Shown in pieces: positions 9,652 through 16,809 of a stretch of 51,887 bases of DNA. Every line of letters starts with the position of its first letter. Within the stretch, counting starts at the first letter, position 1. Below the pieces are notes generated by a model. It saw nothing but the letters and a program-made list of their open reading frames with translations. It searched no databases and had not been told where the DNA came from. Made by a program: the position numbers and the translations under genes. Origin of the DNA: Sphingomonas pruni NBRC 15498 (GTDB lineage Bacteria > Pseudomonadota > Alphaproteobacteria > Sphingomonadales > Sphingomonadaceae); assembly GCF_001598455.1 (NCBI RefSeq), contig NZ_BCYZ01000028.1, forward strand, positions 1-51,887, given 5' to 3'.

Positions 9652-9843
9652 CCTTCTCCCCTTGTGGGAGAAGGATAGCGAAGCTTGGCGGCTTGGCGGC
9701 TTGGCGGCTTGCCGCCTAGTGAAGCTTGGATGAGGGGAGCGGCGCTTTGCGCCGCGCGACCGCCTTGCGGTCGCCCCCTCACCCGCCCATCGGCCTAGCG
9801 GCCGACGGGCCCCTCCCTCTCCCATAAGGGGAGAGGGGCCTTA
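9652..9843. repeat. Mosaic of hairpins and a TTGGCGGC tandem repeat
   Basis: Outer hairpins CCTTCTCCC/GGGAGAAGG (9652-9674) and a CCCCTCTCC-type hairpin near 9808-9840 enclose TTGGCGGC repeated three times at 9685-9708, an inverted copy TTGCCGCC at 9709-9716, and short stems such as GCGGCGC/GCGCCGC and GCGACCGC/GCGGTCGC. The stretch 9570-9847 holds no convincing gene. Confidence 0.75.
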
Positions 9844-9847
9844 GGGG

Positions 9848-10111
9848 TTACTCCTGATGCGCGTCGCTGCTCGCCGAAGCGTTGGCCGACGTGTCATTGG
9901 TCGCAGCACTATCATCGGGCGCCCCCACATTGTCCGCCGCCGCCGCCGCATTCTCTACCGGTGTCGGCGTCGGACTCGGGACCGTCGCCACGACATTGCC
10001 GACGGCGGTGGTGGTGATCGAGTCGGCCGAATTCTGCCCGACCGCCGTCTGGCTGCCGCCGCATCCCGACAGCGCGGCCAGGATCGCGCCCAACAACAAC
10101 ACTCGCTTCAT
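9848..10111 (-). CDS. Small lipoprotein, unknown function
   Basis: An 87-residue secreted lipoprotein. The signal peptide MKRVLLLGAILAALSGC ends in a lipobox (LSGC), so Cys17 is probably lipidated. The mature part is low-complexity, rich in Ala, Ser, Thr, Asp and Pro (VPSPTPTPVENAAAAADN), which suggests an unstructured envelope protein. The ATG at 10111 is chosen because GGGAGG lies five bases before it; an in-frame GTG two codons earlier would overlap that site. No family was recognised. Confidence 0.65.
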   Translation of the reverse strand: MKRVLLLGAILAALSGCGGSQTAVGQNSADSITTTAVGNVVATVPSPTPTPVENAAAAADNVGAPDDSAATNDTSANASASSDAHQE

Positions 10112-10201
10112 GCCCACCTCCCTGATTGACGAAGATCGTCACCCGATCGGGCAGCGCGGTCAAGGCGGGACGTGCTCGGCCGGCCGCGCTACACCGAGCG
10201 G

Positions 10202-10693
10202 GTGACACTCAAACGCTCCTTCCCGCCCGTCGCCGATGCGCGAACGCAATTATTGATCTGCGGCAGCCTGCCCGGCGACCGCAGCCTCGCCGCGCAACGT
10301 TATTATGCGCATCCGCAGAACCAGTTCTGGCGGCTGCTCTCTCCCGTTATTGGCCGCGATCTCGCCGCGCTGAACTATGAGGATCGGCTCGCCGCCCTCC
10401 TCGATGCGCATATCGGGCTTTGGGATGTCGTCGCGACCGCGACGCGCACCGGCAGCAGCGACGCGGCGATCCGCGATCACGCGCCCAACGATCTCGAGCA
10501 GCTTACCGCGACGCTCCCCCGATTGCGCGCGATCGCCTTCAACGGCGGCACGGCTTACAAGATCGGCCTGCGTCTGATGGACGAGCACGCTCGGCGATAT
10601 GCCCTGATCGCATTGCCGTCGAGCAGCCCGCTTCACACGATCGGCATCGCAGCGAAGCAGGAGGCATGGACGGCGCTGGGCGACTATCTCTGA
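10202..10693 (+). CDS. DNA-deoxyinosine/uracil glycosylase (UDG family 6-like)
   Basis: A base-excision repair glycosylase of the Mug/UDG fold. The stretch LLICGSLPGDRSLAAQRYYA followed by HPQNQFWRLL is the hallmark of the hypoxanthine-DNA glycosylase group (family 6), which removes hypoxanthine and sometimes uracil from deaminated DNA. A later LPSSSPLHT segment supplies the second active-site loop. The GTG at 10202 gives TLKRSFPPVADAR, the usual start; an ATG at 10172 adds ten residues. The 163-residue length fits. The Y-family polymerase gene begins 37 nt downstream on the same strand, which suggests a shared DNA-damage role. Confidence 0.85.
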   Translation: MTLKRSFPPVADARTQLLICGSLPGDRSLAAQRYYAHPQNQFWRLLSPVIGRDLAALNYEDRLAALLDAHIGLWDVVATATRTGSSDAAIRDHAPNDLEQLTATLPRLRAIAFNGGTAYKIGLRLMDEHARRYALIALPSSSPLHTIGIAAKQEAWTALGDYL

Positions 10694-10730
10694 CCTGTTT
10701 CAGGCGACGATGTTCTGATAATGTTCCGCC

Positions 10731-12077
10731 ATGACGCTGGCCGAGTCGATCTCCCCTGCCCCGTCCGACGCGCACGGCCTGTCGGTCGAGTTGACGCTGC
10801 CGCCGCGCCCGCTGCGCTGGCTGTTCCTCGACCTCAATTCCTATTTCGCCAGCGTCGAACAGCAGCTCGATCCCGCGTTGCGCGGCAAGCCGGTGATCGT
10901 CGCTCCGGTCGGGTCCGACACCACGGTCGCGATTGCCGCGTCGGTCGAGGCCAAAAGATACGGCATTACCACCGGCACGCCGGTGTGGGAGGCAAAGAGG
11001 CTTTGCCGCGAATTGCTGATCGCGCCGGCGCGCCACGATAAGTATGTCGAGTTCCATGACGCGGTGATCGCGGAAATCTGGAAGCACATCCCCGTCACAC
11101 GCGTCTGTTCGATCGACGAAGTCGCGTGCCGCCTGCTCGATAACGAAAATTCGCCCGATCAGGCGATGGCATTGGCTCGGCGGATCAAGGCCGGAATCCT
11201 TGCCAATGTCGGCGAGTGCCTGACCTCCTCGGTCGGGATCGCGCCCAACCGGCTGCTCGCCAAGCTCGCCTCCGACATGCAGAAGCCCGACGGGCTGATC
11301 GTCCTGACCGCGGAGCAATTGCCGCAGCGATTGTTCGGGCTGGCGTTGCGCGACATTTCGGGGATCGGCGCGAACATGGAGCGCCGGCTAGCGCGCGACG
11401 GGGTCAACGATATCCGTCAATATTGCGAGCGCCGCCCGCGCGATGCGGGCACCGCCTGGGGCGGCACCAATGGCGATCGCTTATGGTATCTGCTCCACGG
11501 CGTCGACCTGCCCGACAAGGCGACGCGGACGCGGTCGATCGGGCACAGCCATGTCTTGTCGCCCGGCAAGCGCGGGCTCGAGCCGGTGCGGCTGACCGCG
11601 CGGCGGCTGGCGCTCAAGGCGGCGAGCCGCCTCCGGCGCAAAGGCTATGCGGCGCGTTTGCTGGTGCTGCATGTCCGCTTCGAGCAGGACAAGGTCGTGT
11701 GGCAGACCAGCCGCCGCCTGGCGCAGACGCAGGACAGTTTCCAGGTCCTCGCCGCGCTGGACGCCTTGTTCCCGCGACTGGCCGAAGAGGGGCGGCAGCG
11801 CCACGGGTCGCTGCGGGTGCGGATGGTCGGCGTGACGCTCAACGAAATCATTCCGGTCGCCGGCGAGCAAGGATCGCTGTTCGAGCATCTCGACCCTGAC
11901 GACCCTCTGGCCCGTGAAACACGCGGCCTGGCGCTCAGCCGCGCGATGGACCGGCTCAACGAAAAATTCGGCCGCCACGCGGTTTCGCTCGGTCCTTTTT
12001 ACGGTGGTAGGGTCGATCGCGTCGGTACGAAAATTGCGTTCGGTCGCATTCCGGACATGGACGAATTTCACGAATGA
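10731..12077 (+). CDS. Y-family translesion DNA polymerase (DinB-like)
   Basis: Error-prone polymerase that bypasses lesions. The 448-residue protein has the palm motif LFLDLNSYFASVEQ, with a catalytic Asp and an aromatic steric gate, then RVCSIDEVAC with the second catalytic Asp-Glu pair, the finger motif TSSVGIAPNRLLAKLAS, a helix-hairpin-helix (LRDISGIGANMERRL) and the little-finger domain. The metal ligands are intact. The LDLNSYF variant differs from classic DinB (DMDAF), placing it in a divergent branch common in proteobacteria. A beta-clamp-like motif may lie near EQGSLFEHLD (speculative). Upstream is a damage-type glycosylase. Confidence 0.9.
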   Translation: MTLAESISPAPSDAHGLSVELTLPPRPLRWLFLDLNSYFASVEQQLDPALRGKPVIVAPVGSDTTVAIAASVEAKRYGITTGTPVWEAKRLCRELLIAPARHDKYVEFHDAVIAEIWKHIPVTRVCSIDEVACRLLDNENSPDQAMALARRIKAGILANVGECLTSSVGIAPNRLLAKLASDMQKPDGLIVLTAEQLPQRLFGLALRDISGIGANMERRLARDGVNDIRQYCERRPRDAGTAWGGTNGDRLWYLLHGVDLPDKATRTRSIGHSHVLSPGKRGLEPVRLTARRLALKAASRLRRKGYAARLLVLHVRFEQDKVVWQTSRRLAQTQDSFQVLAALDALFPRLAEEGRQRHGSLRVRMVGVTLNEIIPVAGEQGSLFEHLDPDDPLARETRGLALSRAMDRLNEKFGRHAVSLGPFYGGRVDRVGTKIAFGRIPDMDEFHE

Positions 12078-12165
12078 CACTTTTGTTGCAACGCATCATG
12101 TCCGGAACGGCCCAAAATGGTTACATCTTGACCTTCACTGCTGCGTGCGCGAAGCGCGAAGCCCT

Positions 12166-12552
12166 ATGAAGACCCCTCTTCTCCCCGCAACCGCCGTGGC
12201 GCTTCTGGCGCTGACGGCCTGTCAATCCAAGACCAGCACCACGACTGTCGAGAACTCGACCAGCGTCGAGAACAAGACGGTCGCCGAAAAGCCGAAATTC
12301 GAGCTTCCGCCGGCGATCAAGGCCGAGGTTTCGATGCGTTGTCACGGTGATAACTCGTTGGCGCACGTGACTTTTTTCGAAGGCGAAAAGCAGCTGACCG
12401 TGTCGGCGCCGTCGGACGCCGCGCCGGTCGTGCTGAAGGCTCCGGAAGCGGGCAAGCCCTATGTCGCCGACGGCGGCTGGGAAGTGTCGGGCACGCCCAA
12501 GTCGATCAAGCTGACCGCGCCGGGCAAGCCTGCCCAGACCTGCGACGCCTGA
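12166..12552 (+). CDS. Lipoprotein, unknown function
   Basis: A 128-residue protein with a signal peptide (MKTPLLPATAVALLALTAC) ending in a lipobox LTAC. The mature part starts with a Ser/Thr/Asn-rich linker and continues into a small beta-rich domain (AEVSMRCHGDNSLAHVTFFE) with two cysteines that could form a disulfide. The ATG at 12166 is chosen because it gives a complete signal peptide; the longer reading begins inside the polymerase gene. A strong hairpin follows the stop. No family was recognised; location in the periplasm or outer membrane is inferred from the lipobox. Confidence 0.75.
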   Translation: MKTPLLPATAVALLALTACQSKTSTTTVENSTSVENKTVAEKPKFELPPAIKAEVSMRCHGDNSLAHVTFFEGEKQLTVSAPSDAAPVVLKAPEAGKPYVADGGWEVSGTPKSIKLTAPGKPAQTCDA

Positions 12553-12563
12553 TTTTCAATTCG

Positions 12564-12589
12564 GCGGTCCGCGTTTCGACGCGGACCGC
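12564..12589 (+). terminator. Stem-loop after the lipoprotein gene
   Basis: GCGGTCCGCG and CGCGGACCGC form a perfect 10-bp stem around TTTCGA, 11 nt after the stop. There is no long T-run, so it may be a weak terminator or an mRNA 3' stabiliser. Confidence 0.6.
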
Positions 12590-12647
12590 TGTTGCATCAC
12601 CTGCCCAGATTGGGCACCTTGCCGATCATCGCCCAATGGGAGCGGGC

Positions 12648-13358
12648 ATGGCAACGATCGCGATCTACAGCCTGAAAGGCGGCGTCGGCAAAACGACGCT
12701 GGCAGTCAATCTGGCCTGGGCTGCCGCTACGCTCTCGTCCCGACGGACGCTGCTCTGGGATCTCGATCCGCAAGCGGCCAGCAGCTTTCTGTTGCCCACC
12801 AAGAGGGGCAAGGCCGACGCGCAGTCGGTGTTCACCAAGGAAATCGAACCTAGCAAGCTCGCGCGCGCAACAGCGATCGCACGCCTCGACGTGATCGCCG
12901 CCGACGCGTCGCTTCGCGGTCTCGACCTGCTGTTCCATGAACTCGACAAGAAAAAGCGGCTGCAAAAGCTGCTGGCATCGCTGGACAAGGATTATGATCG
13001 GGTAATCCTCGATTGTCCGCCCGGCCTGACCGAAACCAGCGAACAGGTGATCCGCGCCGCCGACCTGATCGTCGTGCCGGTCATCCCCTCGCCGCTGGCG
13101 CAGCGCGCCTTCGACGACATGGCCGCATCGCTGGGCAAGGCCAAGGTGCTGCCGGTCCACGTCATGGTCGATCGTCGGCGCCGGCTGCACAGCGACGCGG
13201 TCGCCGCGCACCCCGATTGGCCGGTGATTCCGATGGCCAGCATCGTCGAACAGATGGGCGATCGCCGCGCGGCGGTGGGTCAGTTCGGCGGAAGCTCGGC
13301 GGCGGCACGCGCCTTCGCCGCGCTCTGGCAGACAATCGAGAAACGGCTGGCGCGATGA
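12648..13358 (+). CDS. ParA/MinD-family ATPase without a ParB partner
   Basis: Deviant Walker A ATPase of the ParA type. The start MATIAIYSLKGGVGKTT at 12648 leads directly into the P-loop; Walker A' is LLWDLDPQAASS and Walker B VILDCPPG. The 236 residues lack the N-terminal DNA-binding extension of larger ParA proteins, so this is a small MipZ/ParA-like subtype. No parB or parS-like repeat is seen nearby. Its TGA overlaps the aat ATG (ATGA), so the two are translationally coupled. Chromosome or protein positioning is a family-level guess; the real cargo is unknown. Confidence 0.85.
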   Translation: MATIAIYSLKGGVGKTTLAVNLAWAAATLSSRRTLLWDLDPQAASSFLLPTKRGKADAQSVFTKEIEPSKLARATAIARLDVIAADASLRGLDLLFHELDKKKRLQKLLASLDKDYDRVILDCPPGLTETSEQVIRAADLIVVPVIPSPLAQRAFDDMAASLGKAKVLPVHVMVDRRRRLHSDAVAAHPDWPVIPMASIVEQMGDRRAAVGQFGGSSAAARAFAALWQTIEKRLAR

Positions 13359-14104
13359 AGCCGCCTCCAGAGCCGTCTTATGAGGTGCTCGATCCCAATC
13401 TCGTTCTGGGTGCCTATGCCGTCGGCGTGTTTCCAATGGCCGACTCGCGCGATGCGGCCGGCGTCTATTGGGTCGAGCCGCGCAAGCGTGCGATCCTGCC
13501 GCTCGACGGTTTCCATCTGTCGAAATCGCTCAGGAAAGTCATCGCCTCGGACCGGTTCCGCGTCACTGCCGACGCCGCGTTCGAGGACATGATCGCCCTC
13601 TGTGCCGAAAGCGCCGCCGACCGGCCAGAGACGTGGATCAACACGACGATCGAAAGCGCGTTCACCACGCTTCATTATCAGGGCCGCGCGCATTCGATCG
13701 AATGCTGGGACGGCGATGAATTGGTCGGTGGTCTCTACGGCCTTGCGCTCGGCAAGGCGTTCTTCGGCGAGTCGATGGTCAGCCGCGCGACCGATGCGTC
13801 AAAGGTGGCCCTCGCCTGGCTCGTGGCGCGGCTGCGGGTGGGCGGGTTCACCCTGCTCGATTGTCAGTTCATGACGCCCCACCTCGCCTCGCTCGGCGCG
13901 ATCGAGATCAGCCGGAGCGATTATGTCGCGTTGCTGGGCGCGGCGATTGACGGCTCGCTCGGCGCTGCGGTGTCAGGCTCAGCGGCGGGGGATTTCGGCG
14001 CGCTCGACCGGCTGCTCGACTTGGGCGATGCCGCAGGCGCCGTCACGGTGTCCGCCCCGCCTTTCGGGAAGGACATCGTGCAGCTCTTGACCCAGACGTC
14101 GTAG
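13355..14104 (+). CDS. aat: Leucyl/phenylalanyl-tRNA-protein transferase Aat
   Basis: Transfers Leu or Phe from tRNA to N-terminal Arg/Lys of proteins, marking them for ClpS/ClpAP degradation (N-degron pathway). Recognised by YEVLDPNLVLGAYAVGVFPM at the N-terminus, VYWVEPRKRAILPL, and GGLYGLALGKAFFGESMVSR followed by LDCQFMTPHLASLGA. The ATG at 13355 overlaps the ParA stop. The C-terminal 60 codons (from 13921) are antisense to the end of the DUF2155 gene on the other strand. The 249-residue length is normal, with a slightly long, variable C-terminal tail. Confidence 0.95.
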   Translation: MKPPPEPSYEVLDPNLVLGAYAVGVFPMADSRDAAGVYWVEPRKRAILPLDGFHLSKSLRKVIASDRFRVTADAAFEDMIALCAESAADRPETWINTTIESAFTTLHYQGRAHSIECWDGDELVGGLYGLALGKAFFGESMVSRATDASKVALAWLVARLRVGGFTLLDCQFMTPHLASLGAIEISRSDYVALLGAAIDGSLGAAVSGSAAGDFGALDRLLDLGDAAGAVTVSAPPFGKDIVQLLTQTS

Positions 14105-14592
14105 ATCGGATCGATCACGACGTTCAAGTTCGGCCGCTCCTTGTACAGCCAGCCCGAAAATACCCGCTTCCACTGCTTGTCGGTCTGTTCGATGTCGAGC
14201 TGGACGAAGGCGCCGGTATAATGCTCGGCTTCCCACGGCGCGGTTTCCTCGCACGCACGCAGGCGGACGATGACATTGCCGACGCGAATCGCCTCCCCCG
14301 GCTTCATTGTCAGGTCGCGCGTCTGGCTGTTGCGCTTGTTGAGCAGGCCGAGCGTCGCGACGCGCTGATTCATCGGGGTCGCGCCCTGGGTCGGGTTCGA
14401 CGCGTCGCCGGATACGTCGATCGTCTCGACGCCGCCCGATTGGCCGCTATCGTCGAGTGCGGTCGGCGCGGCGGTCGCCACCGCGTCGGGCGGCGGCGCA
14501 GGCGGCGTCTGATACCAATTATAGCCGGCCCAGCTGGCAGCACCGATCCCGGCCGCCAGCGCGGTGATACCGCCGACGCGGCGCCAGTTCAT
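13921..14592 (-). CDS. DUF2155 protein, probably periplasmic
   Basis: A 223-residue protein with an N-terminal hydrophobic segment (about residues 7-25) that acts as signal or anchor, a Pro/Ala linker, and the DUF2155 core: ATLGLLNKRNSQTRDLTM, GNVIVRLRACEETAPWE and FSGWLYKERPNLNVV with YDVWVKSC. The family is conserved in alphaproteobacteria and of unknown function, often beside the NDUFA12-like gene, as here (ATGA overlap at 14589-14592). The Ala/Ser/Pro-rich C-terminal tail overlaps aat on the opposite strand for 184 bp. Confidence 0.9.
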   Translation of the reverse strand: MNWRRVGGITALAAGIGAASWAGYNWYQTPPAPPPDAVATAAPTALDDSGQSGGVETIDVSGDASNPTQGATPMNQRVATLGLLNKRNSQTRDLTMKPGEAIRVGNVIVRLRACEETAPWEAEHYTGAFVQLDIEQTDKQWKRVFSGWLYKERPNLNVVIDPIYDVWVKSCTMSFPKGGADTVTAPAASPKSSSRSSAPKSPAAEPDTAAPSEPSIAAPSNAT

Positions 14593-14981
14593 CCTTCCGG
14601 CGTCCAGGCTTCGTAATCACCCGTGGCAGGCGCTCGATGCCCGCCCTTTTCGAGCGCGCCCGGCGGCCGATAGGCCAGAGCGGTCCCGGTCAGATTAGGC
14701 ACGGCCGGCTTTTCCCAACGGCGCTGCGCCGGCAGCGCACGATCGGGCACGTCGTCGATCTGGTGGTGCAGCCAGCTGAACCATTCGGGCGGCACCCGGC
14801 TGGCGTCGTTGGCGCCGTTATAGATCACCCAGCGCCGCGGGTTGCCGTTGGTGTCCTTGCCGCCCCGGTAATAGACGTTGCCGAGGTCATCCTCGCCGAC
14901 GCGTTCCTTGCCGAGAAGGCCTGCCATCGTGCCCCAGGTCGCGCCGGTCCACCAAGTGAAGGGATTGAGATTGATACCCAT
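14589..14981 (-). CDS. NDUFA12-like NADH:ubiquinone oxidoreductase subunit
   Basis: A 130-residue homologue of the mitochondrial complex I accessory subunit NDUFA12 (B17.2), found in alphaproteobacteria and thought to belong to their complex I. Signature stretches: NPFTWWTGATWGTM, GEDDLGNVYYRGGKDTNG, RRWVIYNGANDASRVPPEW and FSWLHHQIDDVP. It is translationally coupled to the DUF2155 gene by a four-base overlap. The location away from the main nuo genes is usual for this subunit. Confidence 0.95.
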   Translation of the reverse strand: MGINLNPFTWWTGATWGTMAGLLGKERVGEDDLGNVYYRGGKDTNGNPRRWVIYNGANDASRVPPEWFSWLHHQIDDVPDRALPAQRRWEKPAVPNLTGTALAYRPPGALEKGGHRAPATGDYEAWTPEG

Positions 14982-15025
14982 GGGCCGCGCTTAGCGGGTG
15001 ACGGTCCGGCGTTCAACGTCTGCCG

Positions 15026-15511
15026 TCACTTGCCGGTCCACGTCACCTTGTCGCCCTCGGCAATGCCCAACGCGGAACTGCGCCCGCCTTTGAGCTCGAG
15101 CACTGCCGCCACAGGTTCACCTGACGGAATCGGCGTCTCGTCCTCGGGGATCGCATTTTCGGCGATGCGCGCGATCGTGCCGTTGGCGCGGATGAAGATG
15201 ATGTCGAGCGGGCTCGGCGTGTTCTTCATCCAGAAGCTGGCTTCCTTGGGCGCGCCGCCGCCGGCCGGATAGGGCCAGAACAGCATCCCGCCATTGTCGG
15301 CAATGTCGGTCCGGAACATCAGCCCCTTTTCCTGCTCGGCCGCGGTCTTGGCGACCTCGACCTGGAAAGCGTGGGTGCCGTTGCTGCTGGCGACGGTCAG
15401 CGCGATTGTCTTGGCCGCGGCATCGCTGTTCGCGCTCGCGGGATCGCTCTGCGAGCAGGCAGTCGGCAAGGCGCACAGCGCCAAGGGCAGCAACACATAG
15501 CGGAACTTCAT
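15026..15511 (-). CDS. DUF192 lipoprotein
   Basis: A 161-residue exported protein. The signal peptide ends in a lipobox-like TAC (LCALPTAC), so it may be lipid-anchored. The DUF192 domain shows MFRTDIADNGGMLFWPY, EASFWMKNTPSPLDIIFI and a final AVLELKGGRSSALGI. The family is widespread and its function is unknown. It is preceded by the double cold-shock gene with only a 5-nt gap, an arrangement that suggests one transcript. Confidence 0.92.
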   Translation of the reverse strand: MKFRYVLLPLALCALPTACSQSDPASANSDAAAKTIALTVASSNGTHAFQVEVAKTAAEQEKGLMFRTDIADNGGMLFWPYPAGGGAPKEASFWMKNTPSPLDIIFIRANGTIARIAENAIPEDETPIPSGEPVAAVLELKGGRSSALGIAEGDKVTWTGK

Positions 15512-15516
15512 GAAAT

Positions 15517-16107
15517 TCAGTCCTGTTCGACCATGACCGCCAGCGGGCCCTTGCGACCCTCAACGATCCGCGCACGCAAGCGTTGCTCGGGCTCCACCTC
15601 ATGCAGACCGGCTCGGCGCAGCGTTTCCATATGCACGAATATATCGGCCGAATCGGCATCGCGCACCAGGAAGCCATAGCCTTTCAGGCGATTGAACCAT
15701 TTGACCGCGACGGGTTCGAACGGACCGGCCTGATCGAGCATGGAGACGGGATCGACGCGATCGCCATCGGGGCGGATGCGGGGCGGCGGCTCCACCGCGG
15801 TCGACAGATCGATGGCCAGGATCGCGCTGGCCTGCAGGCCGCGGTCGCGGCGAACCGCCACGCAATCGACTCGCGCGCCTTCGGGCAGACTGCGCCGCCC
15901 ATGCGGCTGAAGCACCGAAAAGTGGATGAGGATGTCGCCGGCCTGGTCGTCGTCGACCAGGAAGCCGAAACCGCGCGTGACATCGAACCATTTGACGACG
16001 CCACGATGATGCGATTCGCCGTCCGCCAGCGCCCCGACGTCGACCTCTCCCAACGACTCCAGCGGGCGGTCGCCCGTTTCCAGCTGCGATTCTACGCGCA
16101 CAGTCAC
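15517..16107 (-). CDS. Protein with two cold-shock domains
   Basis: A 196-residue nucleic-acid-binding protein with two cold-shock domains. Domain 1 (about residues 35-100) has [17 protein letters not shown] and ILIHFSVL; domain 2 (about 130-190) has [16 protein letters not shown] and IFVHMETL. These are the RNP1/RNP2 motifs that bind single-stranded RNA or DNA. Tandem-domain cold-shock proteins of this length are typical of alphaproteobacteria. It precedes the DUF192 gene on the same strand. Role as an RNA chaperone is inferred from the family. Confidence 0.93.
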   Translation of the reverse strand: MTVRVESQLETGDRPLESLGEVDVGALADGESHHRGVVKWFDVTRGFGFLVDDDQAGDILIHFSVLQPHGRRSLPEGARVDCVAVRRDRGLQASAILAIDLSTAVEPPPRIRPDGDRVDPVSMLDQAGPFEPVAVKWFNRLKGYGFLVRDADSADIFVHMETLRRAGLHEVEPEQRLRARIVEGRKGPLAVMVEQD

Positions 16108-16180
16108 CCCCTGCGAACGGTCAGTGTAACACGATCATGATGAAAGCCAAAGGCTTAGCACCGCTCGTTTCGGAATCGTT

Positions 16181-16711
16181 CTATTCGAGCAATTTGGCGG
16201 GATCGTCACCGGGATTCATGCCGGCCAGCGCCCGCGCCAGCTCGAACGAATGGCCCGCGCGGAGCAGCGCCGCGAGGTGCTTCTCTCGGATCGGGCGATC
16301 GCCCGGCTGGTCGGCAAACGGACCGATCCGCCGCCGGCGCGCATAAGCTATCGCGGCCTCGACCGACCGGTCGGCGACTGCCGGCGCGATGGCATCGGCG
16401 TCGTCGCCGGCGATGCCTGCCTGGCGCAATACTCCCGCCACGCGCCGCGCACCCAGTCCGCGCCGTGCCATTGCGCTTGCCTTGGCCTCTCCCCAGGCGC
16501 GGTCGTCGATATAGCCGAGTTCCGCCATGCGGTCGGCGATCGCCGCCGGGTCGGCGGCTTCGCCGTCCCAGCCCCGCTCGCGTATCTTGCGGCGGAGATA
16601 ATCGGTCAGCCGCCCCCGCGTGGTCGCGAAGCGCTCGACATAGCGCAACGCCAGCCGTTCGAGGCTCGAACGGTCGAGCGGTGGGGCGGATTGACGAGTA
16701 ACGCGGGCCAT
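16181..16711 (-). CDS. recX: RecX family regulatory protein
   Basis: RecX proteins bind RecA filaments and modulate recombination and the SOS response. The 176-residue protein (start MARVTRQSAPPL, residue 10 of a longer reading from 16738) carries RecX-type three-helix repeats: ALRYVERFATTRGRLTDYL, MAELGYIDDRAWGEAKAS and RRGLGARRVAGVLRQAGI. recA is not adjacent. It is divergent from the fatty acyl-AMP ligase gene, with about 100 nt between the two start regions. Confidence 0.9.
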   Translation of the reverse strand: MARVTRQSAPPLDRSSLERLALRYVERFATTRGRLTDYLRRKIRERGWDGEAADPAAIADRMAELGYIDDRAWGEAKASAMARRGLGARRVAGVLRQAGIAGDDADAIAPAVADRSVEAAIAYARRRRIGPFADQPGDRPIREKHLAALLRAGHSFELARALAGMNPGDDPAKLLE

Positions 16712-16809
16712 GTCGCCATGTTTGTGCCACACTGACAACCGAATTTGAACGCGTGCGGGCGGCAGGGGGCCGTCGCTGGCATGAAGCGGCCGGTAAGAGC
16801 TGCAGGAAC

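Noticed and set aside
9685..9716. TTGGCGGC direct repeats as a CRISPR array
   Set aside because: The unit is 8 bp, there are no spacers, and no cas genes are present in the window.
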